From Rhizopus sp. PT2906 (Eukaryota; Mucoromycota; Mucoromycetes; Mucorales; Rhizopodaceae), in NCBI GenBank assembly GCA_025529335.1, contig JAMYHX010000117.1:1-64000 (forward strand): a DNA stretch of 64,000 nucleotides. Reading direction: 5' to 3'. Under the pieces are notes generated by a model. The model saw nothing but the letters and a program-made list of their open reading frames with translations, made no database searches and was not told where the DNA came from. Position numbers and translations under genes: made by a program. Below are positions 12,000-24,503 of the stretch, piece after piece. How positions within the stretch are numbered: position 1 is the stretch's first letter; every line of letters starts with the position of its first letter.

Positions 12000-12900
12000 A
12001 ATTATATAATATCACCTTGGTTGTTATAAATGTTTGAAAAAGAAAAGCATTCTAAGCATATGTCAGTATAGGCTAAATTGGGTATTTACATCTATATGTT
12101 GTATCCAGCGAGTGGTTAAGCTCAATGACAACATACTGAATAATAAGATACTATACAAAAAAGAACAATAGACTATAGATTTGATTGATGCTATATAAAT
12201 TTAATGTCGTTCCATATTTGGATGCAAAGCGTAATGTTTAATTGGATAACATAGGCACTTTTCAGTGATGGCCAGATCAAGAATATAAGATACAAATATT
12301 ATATAATGATCTGAGTATTTATTGATAATACGAAGCTGTGTTGAAGTTGACGAAAGAAGGACAAGAGATGTAGTGTAAGCTCTTTAAGGCATGTAAGGCA
12401 ATTTTTTCTTTACAAAAATTAAATATGAGTGTGTTTAAAGATAGCCAAAGAGTCAAATCTACCATAAAACTGGGAGCACTACATCTTTTGTCCTCCTTTC
12501 GTCAAATTTAGCATTGATTGTACACATATACACAAAGTCGGGAATTCAATTAGTCTTCTAGTTAGGGTATAGCTATGATTGCAATTACATAAAGTTAGAA
12601 ACTTTTCTCTATGAATACATGTATTCAATGAAAAGCTTATATTTACTACAAAAATCTCCCCAAGAAATAACAACAACAAGAGAATATGGTTGTAAATAAA
12701 AAGAGAAATATATGCTTTCAAAAGGGAGACACAAACTGATTATATTTACTAAATTTGGTAAAAATAATTAATGCACGCTATTTCATTATAGAAAAAGGGA
12801 ATAGGCCCTAATTAAGCGCTAATAAGTGGGACCCTTCTTTGGATCATAAAAAAGTTACTTTGTGTTTAATTAAGCTCATTTGTACAAGGGAAGCAATAGA
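12000..12900. other. Intergenic, no gene seen
   Basis: AT-rich DNA upstream of the acid phosphatase gene. An 80-codon minus-strand frame at 12,479-12,721 has biased, hydrophobic, noise-like composition and is not supported. Confidence 0.5.
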
Positions 12901-12910
12901 TATATAAAAG
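12900..12910 (+). promoter_or_regulatory. TATA box of the phosphatase gene
   Basis: ATATATAAAAG lies about 40 bases before the chosen start codon at 12,945. The short leader favours this ATG, whose product begins with a clean signal peptide, over the in-frame ATT-type codon 21 bases upstream. Confidence 0.5.
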
Positions 12911-12944
12911 AAAGGGACAATTTTTGATCTGCTTTCAAATCAAC

Positions 12945-13921
12945 ATGAAATTCATTCTCGCTATTCTACTCCTTCAATTGGCTCTCGTCTTTGCTCGACC
13001 TGCTTCTACCAAAGGCAAATACTTTGACCGTGTGGTGATTATCATTTTTGAAAACCAAGATTATAAGGTGGCAGCAAAGAACAAGTACTTGTCTACTTTG
13101 ACCTCAAAATATAAAGGATTTACTCTTACCAACTATTTGGCAACTACGCATCCATCACAACCCAATTATGTAAGTTTTTTTTATAAAAAATAGACATCCG
13201 TTTATTTATTTTATCCCTATATAGATTGCCTTAATCAGTGGATCTACAAAAGGAACGAATGAAGACGACGAATCTAATATCAATAGGAAAACAATTGTTG
13301 ATCTCTTAGAGGCCAAGGGTATCTCTTGGAAAACATATCAAGAAAACTATCCAGGTAAATATTTATAAAAATATTCTATAATTGAAGTTGACAATATAAA
13401 AATAGGTGGATGCAATAAGGAAATGGACATTGGACCTTATGCCCGTAAACATAACCCCTTTATTTCCTTCCAGAACATTCAAAAAAACAAATCAAGATGT
13501 GCAAAGATTGTCAATTCAAAGCAACTAGACAAGGATATCAAAAGCAACAGTGTGCCCCAATTTGTATTCTATACTCCCAATGTAGGTGTTTATATATATA
13601 TATATATGCATTTCTTTATATTTTCAAATCTCACTTTTTAATCCTAGTTAAATAATGATGCACATGACACAAATATGGGATACGCCTCAAAATGGTTAAA
13701 GAAGTTCTTGACGAGTCGTATTAATGAAAAAGCATTTAGTGAAAACACCATGTTTGTGGTAACATTTGATGAAGATGATGGTGGTTCTGATGATAACAAG
13801 GTCATGACCATCTTGTTTGGTCCCGATTTCCATCCGTCCAGTAACAAAAAGACAGATCATACCAAGTACAATCATTATTCTTTGCTTAGAACGATTGAAG
13901 ATAACGTAAGTTTTCATGATA

Positions 13922-13974
<53 letters not shown>

Positions 13975-14050
13975 GCTGACTTTTATTCTATAGTGGAATC
14001 TTGGTGATTTAGGTCAAAATGATAAAAAAGCCAAGGTTATTAAAATTTAG
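12945..14050 (+). CDS. Secreted acid phosphatase / phosphoesterase family protein
   Basis: Five exons (12945-13169, 13225-13354, 13406-13581, 13648-13905, 13994-14050) encode 281 aa. A signal peptide (MKFILAILLLQLALVFA) is followed by FDRVVIIIFENQDY, the metal-binding start of the phosphoesterase family (phospholipase C / acid phosphatase A type). Then come THPSQPNYIALISGS and, near the end, FVVTFDEDDGGSDDNKVMTI and a TKYNHYSLLRTIEDNWNLGDLG tail (given here in outline), all typical of fungal secreted acid phosphatases. It probably releases phosphate outside the cell. The last intron holds a run of 47 T. No phosphate-response element was identified. Confidence 0.88.
13924..13970 (+). repeat. 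Poly-T run of 47 inside an intron
   Basis: Uninterrupted T from 13,924 to 13,970 in the last intron of the phosphatase gene, ending 23 bases before the downstream exon. It may act as an extended polypyrimidine stretch. An identical-length run occurs at 56,266-56,312. Confidence 0.95.
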
Positions 14051-14145
14051 AAAAATGAAGCTGGTTTCTTCAAAAAAAAAGTTTTTGATATTTTCTATTT
14101 TTTTTTCTATTCAATAAACAAGATGGTTTTATAAGACATTAAATA

Positions 14146-15870
14146 CTAAACTGCGCCTGCTGCCAAACCAACAACATCCCGTCTTTGGTCCTGCCACCCA
14201 ATAGCTATCGCACTACACCCACGAGGCCATCGTGAGTTTCGCCCATAGATTGATTGAATTTCATTCATGAATTCATTAAAGTAATTCCACGTCTTGACCT
14301 CCTTTTGACTCTTTTCAAAGCCGCCCGAAGGCCAAACCATCTTTGAATGGTCTCTATGTACCATAAAGACCTCTCTGAGGACCATAAATCTATACTTTTC
14401 TGCATTGAGATGCAATGCATGCGACTGTTTATCGCCGCCTTGGTTTCTGAACCGCACGTCGTAAAGAGGAGCTGATCGATGCAGGACATAGTAGGGCTCC
14501 CATTGCGATTCGTAGCAGACTTCGTATGCGAGTGGGTTGCCCATCAACAAGGGTCGTACCATGGCAATTTCGACCGCCAATGTTGGGCCATGGCCCGCAC
14601 CTGGATCTGTAATGTAAGCCACGTTTTGACCTACCAACCGACGCAGTTCGTTGTATGTGTTTGGGATCGGCAGCTGAGCATAGGCCTCGCGGATGGCAAA
14701 GCAAGGCACGACCCAGGCCGTTGGAGGAATCTTGCCGGATTGATAGATCACGTAGGGTATCAGTCTTGATCGTATAAAGGTATATAGGTTATTCGAAGGT
14801 ACAAAATCAGCGTCTGTGACAAAGATGTATTCTGTGGTAGATTGTGTGATTGCTATGTTGCGTAAATGGTTGATTGGGTACGCCAGGTGTTTGGGATCAA
14901 GGTAGTTTGGTTTAATCAACGTGATGGTCAGTCGAGAATACAGGTCTAGGTTTTTGGATGTCTTTAAAAATTGAACAAGTGTATCGATATCTGTTGATTG
15001 GGTAAGATGTCTAAAAGAGGTATCAATATATCTTTTTTCATAATATGTGCATCAAAGCTTACATTGCTACAGAAATAGGACCTTGCCAGGACTCGATCAC
15101 TTCAACAAATGGCTCTAATCGATTGACTGAGAATTGACTAATAAGGCTTACATCGACATTTCTATTGGAACTTTCTTGTCCATGATGCACCATGACAATT
15201 TCCTGTCCTTCAGTAGACGGATCTACTATTTGTCAGTCTTTCTCTCTCTCTTTATGTATATATTTTTTTACCTTGCATCTTTTGGTTGAGTTGTGTGGCA
15301 AGAATCAGGATATTGGCTGTATGTATATACATGTGTGTGTTTAGGAAGGGCTGTCAATAAACACAAGGATTACCTTTTAACTTTACTCTAACCTTTCAAA
15401 TCGATCGCAACAAGGTTTCCGCATTTCGTATCATATCCTTCACAATTGATCTTTTTTCCAGTAGGTAGTGTCATCCATTCACTTCTCTCACTTTCCAATT
15501 TGATCTTTAACTCACAGCCAAACTCAACTTGGATCGTTGCCAGATCGCGAAAGATGCCTGCTTGAGAAAGCTCGGACCAGTCGTAGGGTCGGTTAGGTAA
15601 CCAAGTGGAGCACTTGTTGGAAGGATTGCACAAGGTGGCGAAACAAGTTGTGCTGTTTTGCTCATAGGTTGGTTGATTGCCGAGTGTTGTTGTTTTAGAC
15701 TTTTTCTTTAAAGAAGTAGAACGATTAAGAAAGAAATAGAGTGAGGCCAATAGTGTGAATAGAATAACGAGGTGTAGTCTTGATGTACGTCTAAATTTAA
15801 ACCAAATGGAACGTCGGGTACGTTTAATGATCCTCTCAAATGATGACCCTCTCTCGTCTCTAATGTTCAT
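14146..15870 (-). CDS. GT49 glycosyltransferase (LARGE/B4GAT1-like), type II membrane protein
   Basis: Four exons (15870-15393, 15316-15272, 15225-15063, 15010-14146) give 516 aa. A basic cytosolic N-terminus and one membrane anchor (LHLVILFTLLASLYFFL, about residues 32-48) indicate a Golgi type II protein. The catalytic part contains the metal-binding DxD in EYIFVTDADFVPSNNLY, then WVVPCFAIRE, CYESQWEPYYVLHRSAPLYD, and the C-terminal FMVLREVFMVHRDHSKM, matching the glycosyltransferase 49 family (C-terminal enzyme of LARGE). The acceptor in fungi is unknown; a role in building glucuronic-acid-rich cell-wall heteropolymers is a guess. A second family member lies at 57,262-58,614. Confidence 0.85.
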
Positions 15871-16002
15871 TTATATAAAAAGAAAGAAAAAGACAACTCC
15901 GTCATTTTATAACTGAGAAAAATTCGCTTTTTTTTATTTTACAAATTGAAGAGGGGGGAATCCAAAGAAATAATCTATATTTCAAAATACAACTTTACAA
16001 AT

Positions 16003-17293
16003 TTAATCCTTGCTGACATTTTCAGGACGAAGCTGACGAACGGTCTTGCCAGTTCTCCAAATTTCAGATTCACGGATCTCACGGAGTTCTTCTTCTAACT
16101 TTTCACGATAATCGGGTTGAGAGTTCTTTTCGAGGGAACGAGCAGTTTCTGAGCCATTACGAACGGATTCATAGAGTTGTTCAAACACAGGCTTGGAGGC
16201 ATCGTGGAAGGGTCTCCACCAGTCGAGGGCACCACGCATGGCGGTTGTAGAGCAGTTAGAGTACATCCAGTCCATACCACGTTCACCGATCAAAGGGTAG
16301 AGAGATTGAGTGGCTTCTTCGACAGTTTCGTTGAATGCTTCAGAGGGAGAGTGGCCATTGGCTCTCAAGACTTCATATTGAGCTTGGAATAAACCTTGGA
16401 TGGCACCCATCAAGACACCACGTTCACCAAACAAGTCAGAGTAGACTTCCTTTTCGAATGTGGTTTCGTACATATAACCGGAACCGATACCAATACCCAA
16501 GGCAACAGTTCTTTCTTTGGCCTTACCACTGGCATCTTGGTAGACGGCGAAGGATGAGTTGATACCACGACCTTCTTGGAACAAACGACGAACAGTGAAT
16601 CCAGAACCCTTGGGAGCAACAAGGATAACGTCGATATCTAGGATGAACTTTAGTCTCTATGTTTTTTTTTTCTCAATTTTTTACTTTTACCTTTAGGAGG
16701 AACAATCTTTGTTTGATCCTTGTAGACAATAGAGAAACCATGAGAGAAGTAAAGAGTCTTACCAGGAGTCAACAAGGGCTTCATTTGAGGCCAGATTTCA
16801 GTTTGGTAAGCATCAGACAAGAGGTTCATGACGACAGTACCCTTTTCGACAGCATCAAGAACAGGGAACAAGTTCTTACCGGGAACCCAACCTTCATCAA
16901 TAGCTTGTTGGTAAGTCTTGCCTTCACGTTGACCAATGATCACATTGACACCATTGTCACGCAAGTTTAAGGCTTGACCACGACCTTGAGGACCATAACC
17001 GAGAACGGCAATCGTGTCGTTCTTGAATGTTTCGAGTAACTTTTCCTTGGGAACATCGGATCGTTCATAGACAGTTTCTTTTGTTCCACCAAAGTCTAAT
17101 GTCTTCATACCACGAACTTGAGTAGTCATCTTTAATAGACGTTAGTTTCCATCCCTCTTTCTCTTTTAATATATAAACTTACGATAGGTTTGACAGCTAA
17201 ACGAGCTGTCATCATAGTCATGGGTCTAACGAGAGAACGAGAAGAAGCACGAGCGACGGAACGAAGAGCAGTAGTGAAAGCACGAGAAGCCAT
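16003..17293 (-). CDS. ILV5: Ketol-acid reductoisomerase, mitochondrial
   Basis: Three exons (17293-17183, 17129-16691, 16637-16003) give 394 aa, nearly the length of yeast Ilv5 (395). The enzyme makes 2,3-dihydroxy-isovalerate in mitochondrial valine and leucine (and isoleucine) synthesis, using NADPH and Mg. The first exon is almost wholly a targeting peptide (MASRAFTTALRSVARASSRS). The nucleotide-binding loop reads AVLGYGPQGRGQALNLRDNG; the catalytic region includes PKGSGFTVRRLFQEGRGINS, GSGYMYETTFEKEVYSDLFG with the metal-binding acidic residues, and the C-terminal CSTTAMRGALDWW. Upstream, TTTATATAAC and two CCAAT sequences (about 17,406 and 17,467) suggest an ordinary RNA polymerase II promoter. 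Confidence 0.97.
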
Positions 17294-18055
17294 TTGTATT
17301 TTTTTTTATAAAAAAAGGGAAAGAAAAATAGAAAACGTTGATCAATTTGGATTGTTTAAATAGATTTTGGGTATTCTTTAACTCATCTGTTATATAAACT
17401 AAATCGGCCAATCAAATAGACTCATTTCTTATCTCTCATCAATGCATATTTTGAATCCACTTCTCTGATTGGTGTGAGTCATTCCAACTGCTTTTAGGGT
17501 TCACACTTGTGTGCTTATTTGTTACTGAAGTTAAAAATAATGAGTAAATTGATTTGTCCTGTCAGCATGAAACCATACAGCTTTGAAGGATTTGATTCAA
17601 TTATTTTTTTAATTATTGTTAGAGATGATGACGACAACAGTACCAAAGCAATTTACAAAAGTGCCAGAGATGTCTAAGATATTGAAAGTTTGGCAATGAA
17701 CCCTCTTTGTCATTTTTTTGTCTCTTCTGCTGTAGACTTCAATGTATCTCCAATAAGTTTAGTAATACCTTCTTATCCATGATGTGTTAGAGCAACAGGA
17801 CGTTGACATTTATTTTTACTATTTGCTAAAGAAATCTTGACTTGGTTCGTGTAACTGTCAAGGTCATCATTTTTTCGTCGGGAAACTCTTTAATAACTGA
17901 ATCTCTCTAATAAACACAAATCGCAACAAACGCGTTCTATAAACATCTTTTCTTGGAGAAATGTCATATTAACTGTTAACAAGGTATTTGTGTAATTCGG
18001 GAACGTTAAACTTCCATCGCAATTAAGAAGCCACAACTGAATCTATTGAAGAATT
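17294..18055. other. Intergenic, promoter side of ILV5
   Basis: Apart from the TATA-like and CCAAT-like sites of ILV5 in the first 180 bases, nothing is recognised up to the edge of the transposon cluster near 18,056. Confidence 0.5.
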
Positions 18056-20711
18056 TTAGTAGCCATTCTTTTCAAATGTCTTTGACTTACCCCGATTAAT
18101 GGTATCAAGGCCAATATCCCAGCATTCTCTTTCATTTAGGAAGGATGCGGTCTTGTTTATAAAGTCAGTGTTGCAGTGACCGATTTTAGCAGATAATTCA
18201 GGAAATGTCTCCTGGGAGAGCAGCGAGCATAGGCCAGAAAGGCCAATGGCGAGTGCAGAAAGGTCGTCTCTTGGCTTGACAGCTTTTTTGTTTGACACCA
18301 ACACACAGCCAGGATTTCGGCACAAGAAAGATCCTTTGACTTTTGTCTTGATTTCTTTATCCTTTATAGTTTTTCGATGAATGAGGTTAATTTGGAGAAA
18401 CAGTAAATGCACGTTTGAGACATCATGCTCTCATTTGTGATGCACACAGTGACGTTCATACCATGCAATTCTTGTTTCCATTTCCCCCATATCGTCTAAA
18501 TTCCTTTATTGTTGAGCTTACTCCCATGCCTCTATCTCCTATGAACATGATAGGGCATGGCCTGCTTTTACCATTTACTAAATAGTTTATCTATTATTTA
18601 GTATTCATCAATCATATATTACTGTGCTCTTTACCTTTCTTGTCTATCAAAAACGTTCTTTCTTTTGCACACAATCGTCGTCGAAAGCGATCGTTTTCAA
18701 TTTCACATGTCCTTTTCACTCTGACTCTCTTTTTGGAATGGTAGAAATTCCTGAATGCTATACGGTTATTGACGTGTTGTTGATATATCTTCATTGCTTG
18801 CTTGACGCTTGTGGTAGATTTCATATCTAATTTTACAAGTTTATCTTCTATCTCTTGCACTGCTTTGCCTTCTGTTGACTTCTTTGCTTTTTCCAGCTTT
18901 CTTCGGACATTATAATATCCTGAGCCAATATCTATATCGCCCGGCTTTATTGCCATAGAGGATGGTAGCTGCAGAAATGATTTTGCATCAGATTCTTCAA
19001 TGCTATACTTGCTCACTATTTTCTGAGCTTCCTCTTTACACTCATCGGTATTTTTCAATGCCTTGTACTTGTTGCGAAGCTCAAGATGAAACTTGAACCG
19101 TTTCATCGTGAGAGGAACAGTACTTGTCATCGTCTTCAAACCATTGTCTGTGCCAGAAAAAATAAATTCTTCAGAAAGATTAGCCTGCAGGCTTATCCGA
19201 CAATCTTCTACTTTGGCAATCCCATGGCCATGCTTCTGGATAACGTACCACTGATCACTGCTGTTCTCGGAAGTAATGGTTGCTTTATGGACGATTACAG
19301 ATTGTTATTTAATTGCTATCCTTTTGAAATGCAACATTTGCCTTTTCAGCTTCAGGTCATCCCGTGTTGTTTGCACCAAAGAAAACGACTGATTTCGTTC
19401 ATCTTTAAGTTGTTCTATACCATTGTATAAGCAATTCCTTTCTTCATGACTGCCATTTCTCCATTTCAGCTTTAAGCCATTTATCTCCTTGGAAAAGTCT
19501 CTGCTCTTTTCATTCTTCAAAGCATCTTTCAGTTGCTTCTCTATTCCAGTAACTTCAGCTTGCAAGCCTTGCATTTCTTGCTGGAGGGTTTCTTTCGGCT
19601 TTTTGGACTCTTCCTTCACAGATGGATGGTTTATCAAGTCATGCGAGACTGGGCCTTTCTTGCTTGATTTACTTACAGTATCCTTTGTTCCAAGCAAGCG
19701 AGCAGTCTTGGTTCCAGGCAATAGTGAATGTTTTGAGCAAATTTGATGCCATTGGACTTGCACGTCACTGTTATAGCATTCATATCAAAAAATGAGCTAA
19801 AAACAGCATCCTTGTTTTGGCGAGCTTCTTCAACCGACTCTATGAGATAGTTATCATAGTTGAATATTGCCAATGCACAAGGAAATCTGGTCAATATTTG
19901 ACACAATGATGGCCAGTCTATTCTTAAGGCATGTAGTGTAGAAGCAGATGGCTTCGGACAAAGCTTTCTGTAAAACTTCTTGTAGCCAGCATACAAAAGA
20001 GTATCATTCGCTAGGATGCAAAATGGTAATGGATGAACTATGATGAACCGTTCTTTCTTCTTTGGAATATACGGATTCAAAGCATTCAGAATCAACAGGC
20101 AAGGATATGCTTCTTTTTCTTCAACGTCAAAATATTCCTTTTTCAGGTCGTCGATACTGAATGCATCTTTTCTGTCATCGAGAAGTAGGTTTTTCGGAAC
20201 AGATTTTAATCAGCGTAGTCTTCTCCCTGTTAAGTCTGTGGTGTTGCTTGTGATCAGCTCTTCTTCTTCTTCTATACCATCATCATCATTATTTTCACTG
20301 GTAAGTTGACTTCCTCCTGTAGCATTGCTCTCAGTTCTTGTTATATTACTCCTTTCGACTTTCCTAGCCTGTGAAGCAAGAACGTTACATTGTCAATATC
20401 TTGTAGCACGAAAATAAGGCATCTTACCAAAACAGTCATTTTATATCCATCAATCCTTTTTTGACACGCGTCAGCTTTAGCTTTCCAATTGTGCGCTTCT
20501 TCAGGCTTTCTTTTTGCCTTTTCCTCGTACTTTTTCCTCTTGTATCCTTCCCTTCGTACAATATTCCTTCTTACATTCCTACAAGACGTGGTCTTTTTAA
20601 GGGAGGATTCTCAGAGCTTTCGCTAGCAGTACGCTTCAAGTTTTGCCGTAGAATTGGAACCCTTGTTATGTCAACGCCATCAAAATAGCTTTTTTGTTCA
20701 GTATGTTTCAT
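18056..20711 (-). pseudogene. Divergent RuvC/TnpB-like (Fanzor-related) protein, broken copy B
   Basis: Minus-strand pieces read in order from an ATG at 20,711. They are a basic N-terminus (LKRTASESSENPPLKRPRLV), a spliced acidic linker, a helical domain (PSASTLHALRIDWPSLCQIL), and a long coiled coil (about 19,760-19,310). Next comes FIFSGTDNGLKTM at about 19,150, in the position of RuvC-I. A basic helical region with NNRIAFRNFYHSKKR follows, then IMFIGDRGMGVSST at about 18,540, in the position of RuvC-II. A zinc ribbon of form CIYC...CRNPGC leads to KPRDDLSALAIGL at about 18,260, in the position of RuvC-III. The order and the CxxC...CxxxxC ribbon match Fanzor copy D, but sequence identity is low. 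Several stops and frame changes break it, and some gaps may be introns. Assignment to the TnpB/Fanzor superfamily is inference from motif order. Confidence 0.5.
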
Positions 20712-21228
20712 TCTAGGTTATAAAGTGTTTGAGCTATAAGGAACTCTCATCAGACTGTTATCCTTACTAACCTGATGATAGCTTTCAGAGATTGTTGAAG
20801 GCAAGAGAAAAAAGAAAAACAAAGTTGCTGCTGATATCCTTGGCCGCGCCAAAGCTTATTTATCACGCACAGATTATGTCAAATGTTAGCCTCATACTAT
20901 TTATCACAGTGATGTTGTCAACTGCGTTAGATACGGTGAAATGACTCATATTCTTAATTAATATAGAATATCTCTACAATATGAAATTAACAATATCATC
21001 TCCATATATTCTGACTAGACGATATAGACTTTTCTACTAAGGTGAGTATTATGCTATATTTTTTATTCGAATGGGTAATACTAGAGACGCTGCAATAGGA
21101 TACTGCAAGATCCAAAAAAGAAATCCCCACAGTTTATTTCAGGAGATCATACGAGCTTTTAATTACAGCGACGTTTCCTGTAATGAGGCAGATCAACAGA
21201 TCATTGGTGCAGCAGGCCTTACAGAACC

Positions 21229-23377
21229 TCATCTGATACAGTGAAATAAATCTGATAAATAACTCCAAAGTAATCGTTCACGGCAAAGAAGGCCTTGGTC
21301 TTTATTTGGGACAGAAAGCCTTTCTTGCTGAGCAACAGGGGCAGGAGCATGAGGAGAAAAAGGCAGCTTGGTTACGCGGTTGACCAAAAAAATATGCTTA
21401 CACATCCTTGTTTGATCAAGGCAGCTGCAGTTCTTCAAAAAGCTCTCTTTTGTATACATCTCATAAAAGAGAATGTCTTCAGTGAAGGATCTGCACTGAT
21501 AGACATTTTCTTCGAACTGCTCTACCATGGAACAGACAATGTCGTAATCAATACAGTATGCTGCTCTTCTCTTCTTTTCTTCGTTGGCTGTCAAGCGAAA
21601 CCCACCAAAATCATGTGCAGCTTTGATTGTATCCTGCCAATAATCTAATGCTATCACTTGGGATAGCAAGTAGATTAGGCGATCTACACGTAAAGAGCGA
21701 GCGCGACCAAGATAGAACGTCTTCAATTGGTTATGATATGATTCTATTAGATCGCTGGTATGGAAAGAAGCATTCTATATATAGACAGAAAAGTTAGATT
21801 TTAATGAGTTGGAACAATAAGCATGAATGATCACATGTCTCCACGCTTTGGATCACAATTCCTTTCTCGGAAGCCACAAACTGTTGAAGTACGCAAGGAA
21901 TACTTCAAATTCCTTATTTTCAGCAAGGAACAGCTGATGAGCCAGATTGAATGCTTCTGGCGTTTTTGAGTACATCATGCTATTCAGATTAGCACTAACA
22001 CGATATCTTACCAGTTTTGTGTCGTGAGTAGACCTGCTTATCTTCACTTAAATGTTACAAGATGTTTAATATCTACATTAAACCCACATTTAAAACTTAC
22101 GCCTCACTTGATGTGGGTTTCCCACGCACGCTTGATATGCCAATGACACAAGAGAATTTGAACAGAGCCTTCAAAGACACCTCTAATTGCAACTGTCTCG
22201 GCAGAACTGCAATCTATCATAATTCGCTTCACGTTCAAAGAGAAGTTGGTCTTTATCCAGGTTAACCACTGATGAAAAGTAAGAATGATTTCCATATCAG
22301 TGATAAAAAAACAAGCAGGTAGACCTTTGTTCGTGGTGTAGTTGTGAACGACGATAGTGAACAGGTAGCTATCTTTGGAGCTGTCCATAATAGACTTGCA
22401 TGTTTTGTGAGTACTATTTGATACACCATTTCTCAGCTTCTTCGAGGAGCTTCTTCTGCCAATCAAATACCCATGAGATTAGGAAAGGACCATTTTCATG
22501 GATACGAAAAAGAATCGAACAGTTTTTTTTTTTTTTTTCCAAATACTTCATCCACTTTTCACAACTATGTTTATCGCGACAACTTTTTCTTGATAGCTAG
22601 TTCATGTGAGCATTGGTGATATTCTTTACATCTTGGTAATTGATTAAAAGTAACATAGGGAAGCTACTGAATGACTTCTTCTTTTCAAGCTATAGAAAGT
22701 AAAATTATTATCGTGTTTAATAACAGTACAAGGATGAAAACAAGCATCATTACCTCAATGAGGCGTTCATCATCAATACGTAAAAATTTCTTGATAGTTT
22801 TCCAGTCCATATTTTCGCTGACCTTTTCAGTTATCCATTGTCTGATCTCAAAAGGCAGATGAGAGTTCGTAATTTCCTCGATATCCCAAGGACAATGATC
22901 AGGATGCTCCCAGTGGTATTCAACATGGACTGCGCCGTCCGTCATGACATGTTTAATGATTTTGGCAGTGCAACCTATCTTGATAGAAGGCTTCATAGGA
23001 CGCATAACCTCTAGTTCGTTACTGCTACTACCTTGATCATTATCTACAGAAGATAAAACGTTAGTAGTATCAATAGTACCTGCGCTATTCTTAGCTTTCT
23101 TCCTGTCGGCACCAGCATGATCACACAAATAGAAAGTGGTGTGAACTGACAAAGCTTCAAGAATGGGCTTCCCGATAAACTGAAGATTGCTTGTAACGGG
23201 ATATTGTCGTTTAAATACACACTTAGAATGCGAGAACGCGTCCTTTTTGAACCATTCCTCGAACTTATCAGACGTAGTAAAGATGATGGTCTGAACACTT
23301 TCCTCATAATCTGGAACAGTAGGGCAAACAAAATCAGCAGTAATAAAGATGGAGGTACTTTTAAAGTTGGTAGACAT
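21229..23377 (-). pseudogene. Mutator-like (MULE) DDE transposase, broken
   Basis: The N-terminal exon (23,377 to about 22,757) carries a FLYWCH/zinc-binding-like part with HVEYHWEHPDHCPWDIEEI. The middle ORF contains the MULE transposase core: STHKTCKSIMDSSKDSYLFT, VKRIMIDCSSAETVAIRGVF and ILLCHWHIKRAWE. The C-terminal ORF has NASFHTSDLIESYHNQLKTF and a SWIM zinc finger CSCLDQTRMCKH. Stops and frameshifts lie between the parts: TAG twice near 22,430-22,620, and TGA where Trp is expected near 21,867. The copy is therefore inactive. Terminal inverted repeats were not found by eye. It sits between RuvC-like copy B and Fanzor relic C. Confidence 0.8.
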
Positions 23378-23796
23378 TTCAGTAGATAATGTATATTTAA
23401 TAACTGTATAAGCTGTTATGGATAAAGGGTCATAAATAAATGTTTTACGCGGCTGCTTCTCTACAGAGCGATTTAATCTTTTCTTGTGTAATTAAAGTCG
23501 AAGTATAAACCAAGACTGCGTTATATCCAATGACTGTCTCAGCTGAAAGTTATACTCTGCTAAACTCTGGATATAGCAGTATTGTTAAAATCCGTAGCGC
23601 TAAAATTTGTTCATGAACACGCTATGAAATGTAACCATTGATTTGTCAAAATATTGATCCTGGCTACAGCTATTAAATTTTAAAGGTTTTGGAAGTTTTT
23701 GAACAAGCTATAGGTAACTTGCACCATATACTGCTCGCTTTGTTTTCACCTTGTATAATTATTTGCTTTAAAAAAGAGATATATCTGATGTAGCAG

Positions 23797-24262
23797 CGTA
23801 GATTTGAACTGAATAACCGCGAAACCGCTGGAATACAAGAATTTTATGATCATTTAGAGAGCCGCAATATTCACACCTTGAAAGGAATGAAAGTTTTTAT
23901 GACTTCTCTTTCATTACAGAATCAAAGGTATCATACATAGACAATAAAAATCTATATCTTGAATGTTAATTGCTTGCTATAATCACATAGAATTCACAGA
24001 TTCATAAAGCCTTATAAGCACCGTAACGTAAAAGACTATATGTACTCTAACAGGAAAGCTCATTGTGGCGGTGCTGTTCTCGGCCATACAAAAAATAATG
24101 GAGCCCTATAAGCTTTCAATAGACTCAACGAGTACTTCCAGAAGAAAGTTACTTAGGCAACGATAACTACGTTGTAAATCCATTCGAAACTATTTTAGCT
24201 TATGGAGATGTTTCTTTACGCGGAACATATAGGAGGTCATACTCCTGTCCCTGTGAAGGTAT
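23797..24262 (+). pseudogene. Fanzor relic C
   Basis: This fragment parallels copy A segment by segment. RRFELNNRETAGIQEFYDHL here matches VELKNREAAGIQQY there. IHRFIKPYKHRNVKDYMYSN matches IFDFMKGYRHRETKAYLSQN. LAYGDVSLRG, followed in another frame by GGHTPVPVK, matches IAYGDASLTGTKAGHTPIPV at RuvC-II. RuvC-I, the zinc finger and RuvC-III are missing, so only the middle of the gene is left. Frameshifts show it is dead. Confidence 0.65.
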
Positions 24263-24503
24263 TTTTTTTTTTCGTTTTGAACTGACGTCAACCTGTTTTA
24301 TTTGTCTGTGATATGAATGCAAACCAAAGCCGTATATTGCACAATGAGTGGAGTAAACAAAAATATTAACAAGCCCGAGCCCCCTCTGTTTAACCCTACG
24401 CCACTTTTTTAAAAACGCAAAATATGTATTTTTATTGACGGGTAAATTGGAACATGAAAAAAAAAGAAAGAAGGGGCATCAAAAAATATGTGGGTCATAG
24501 TGT

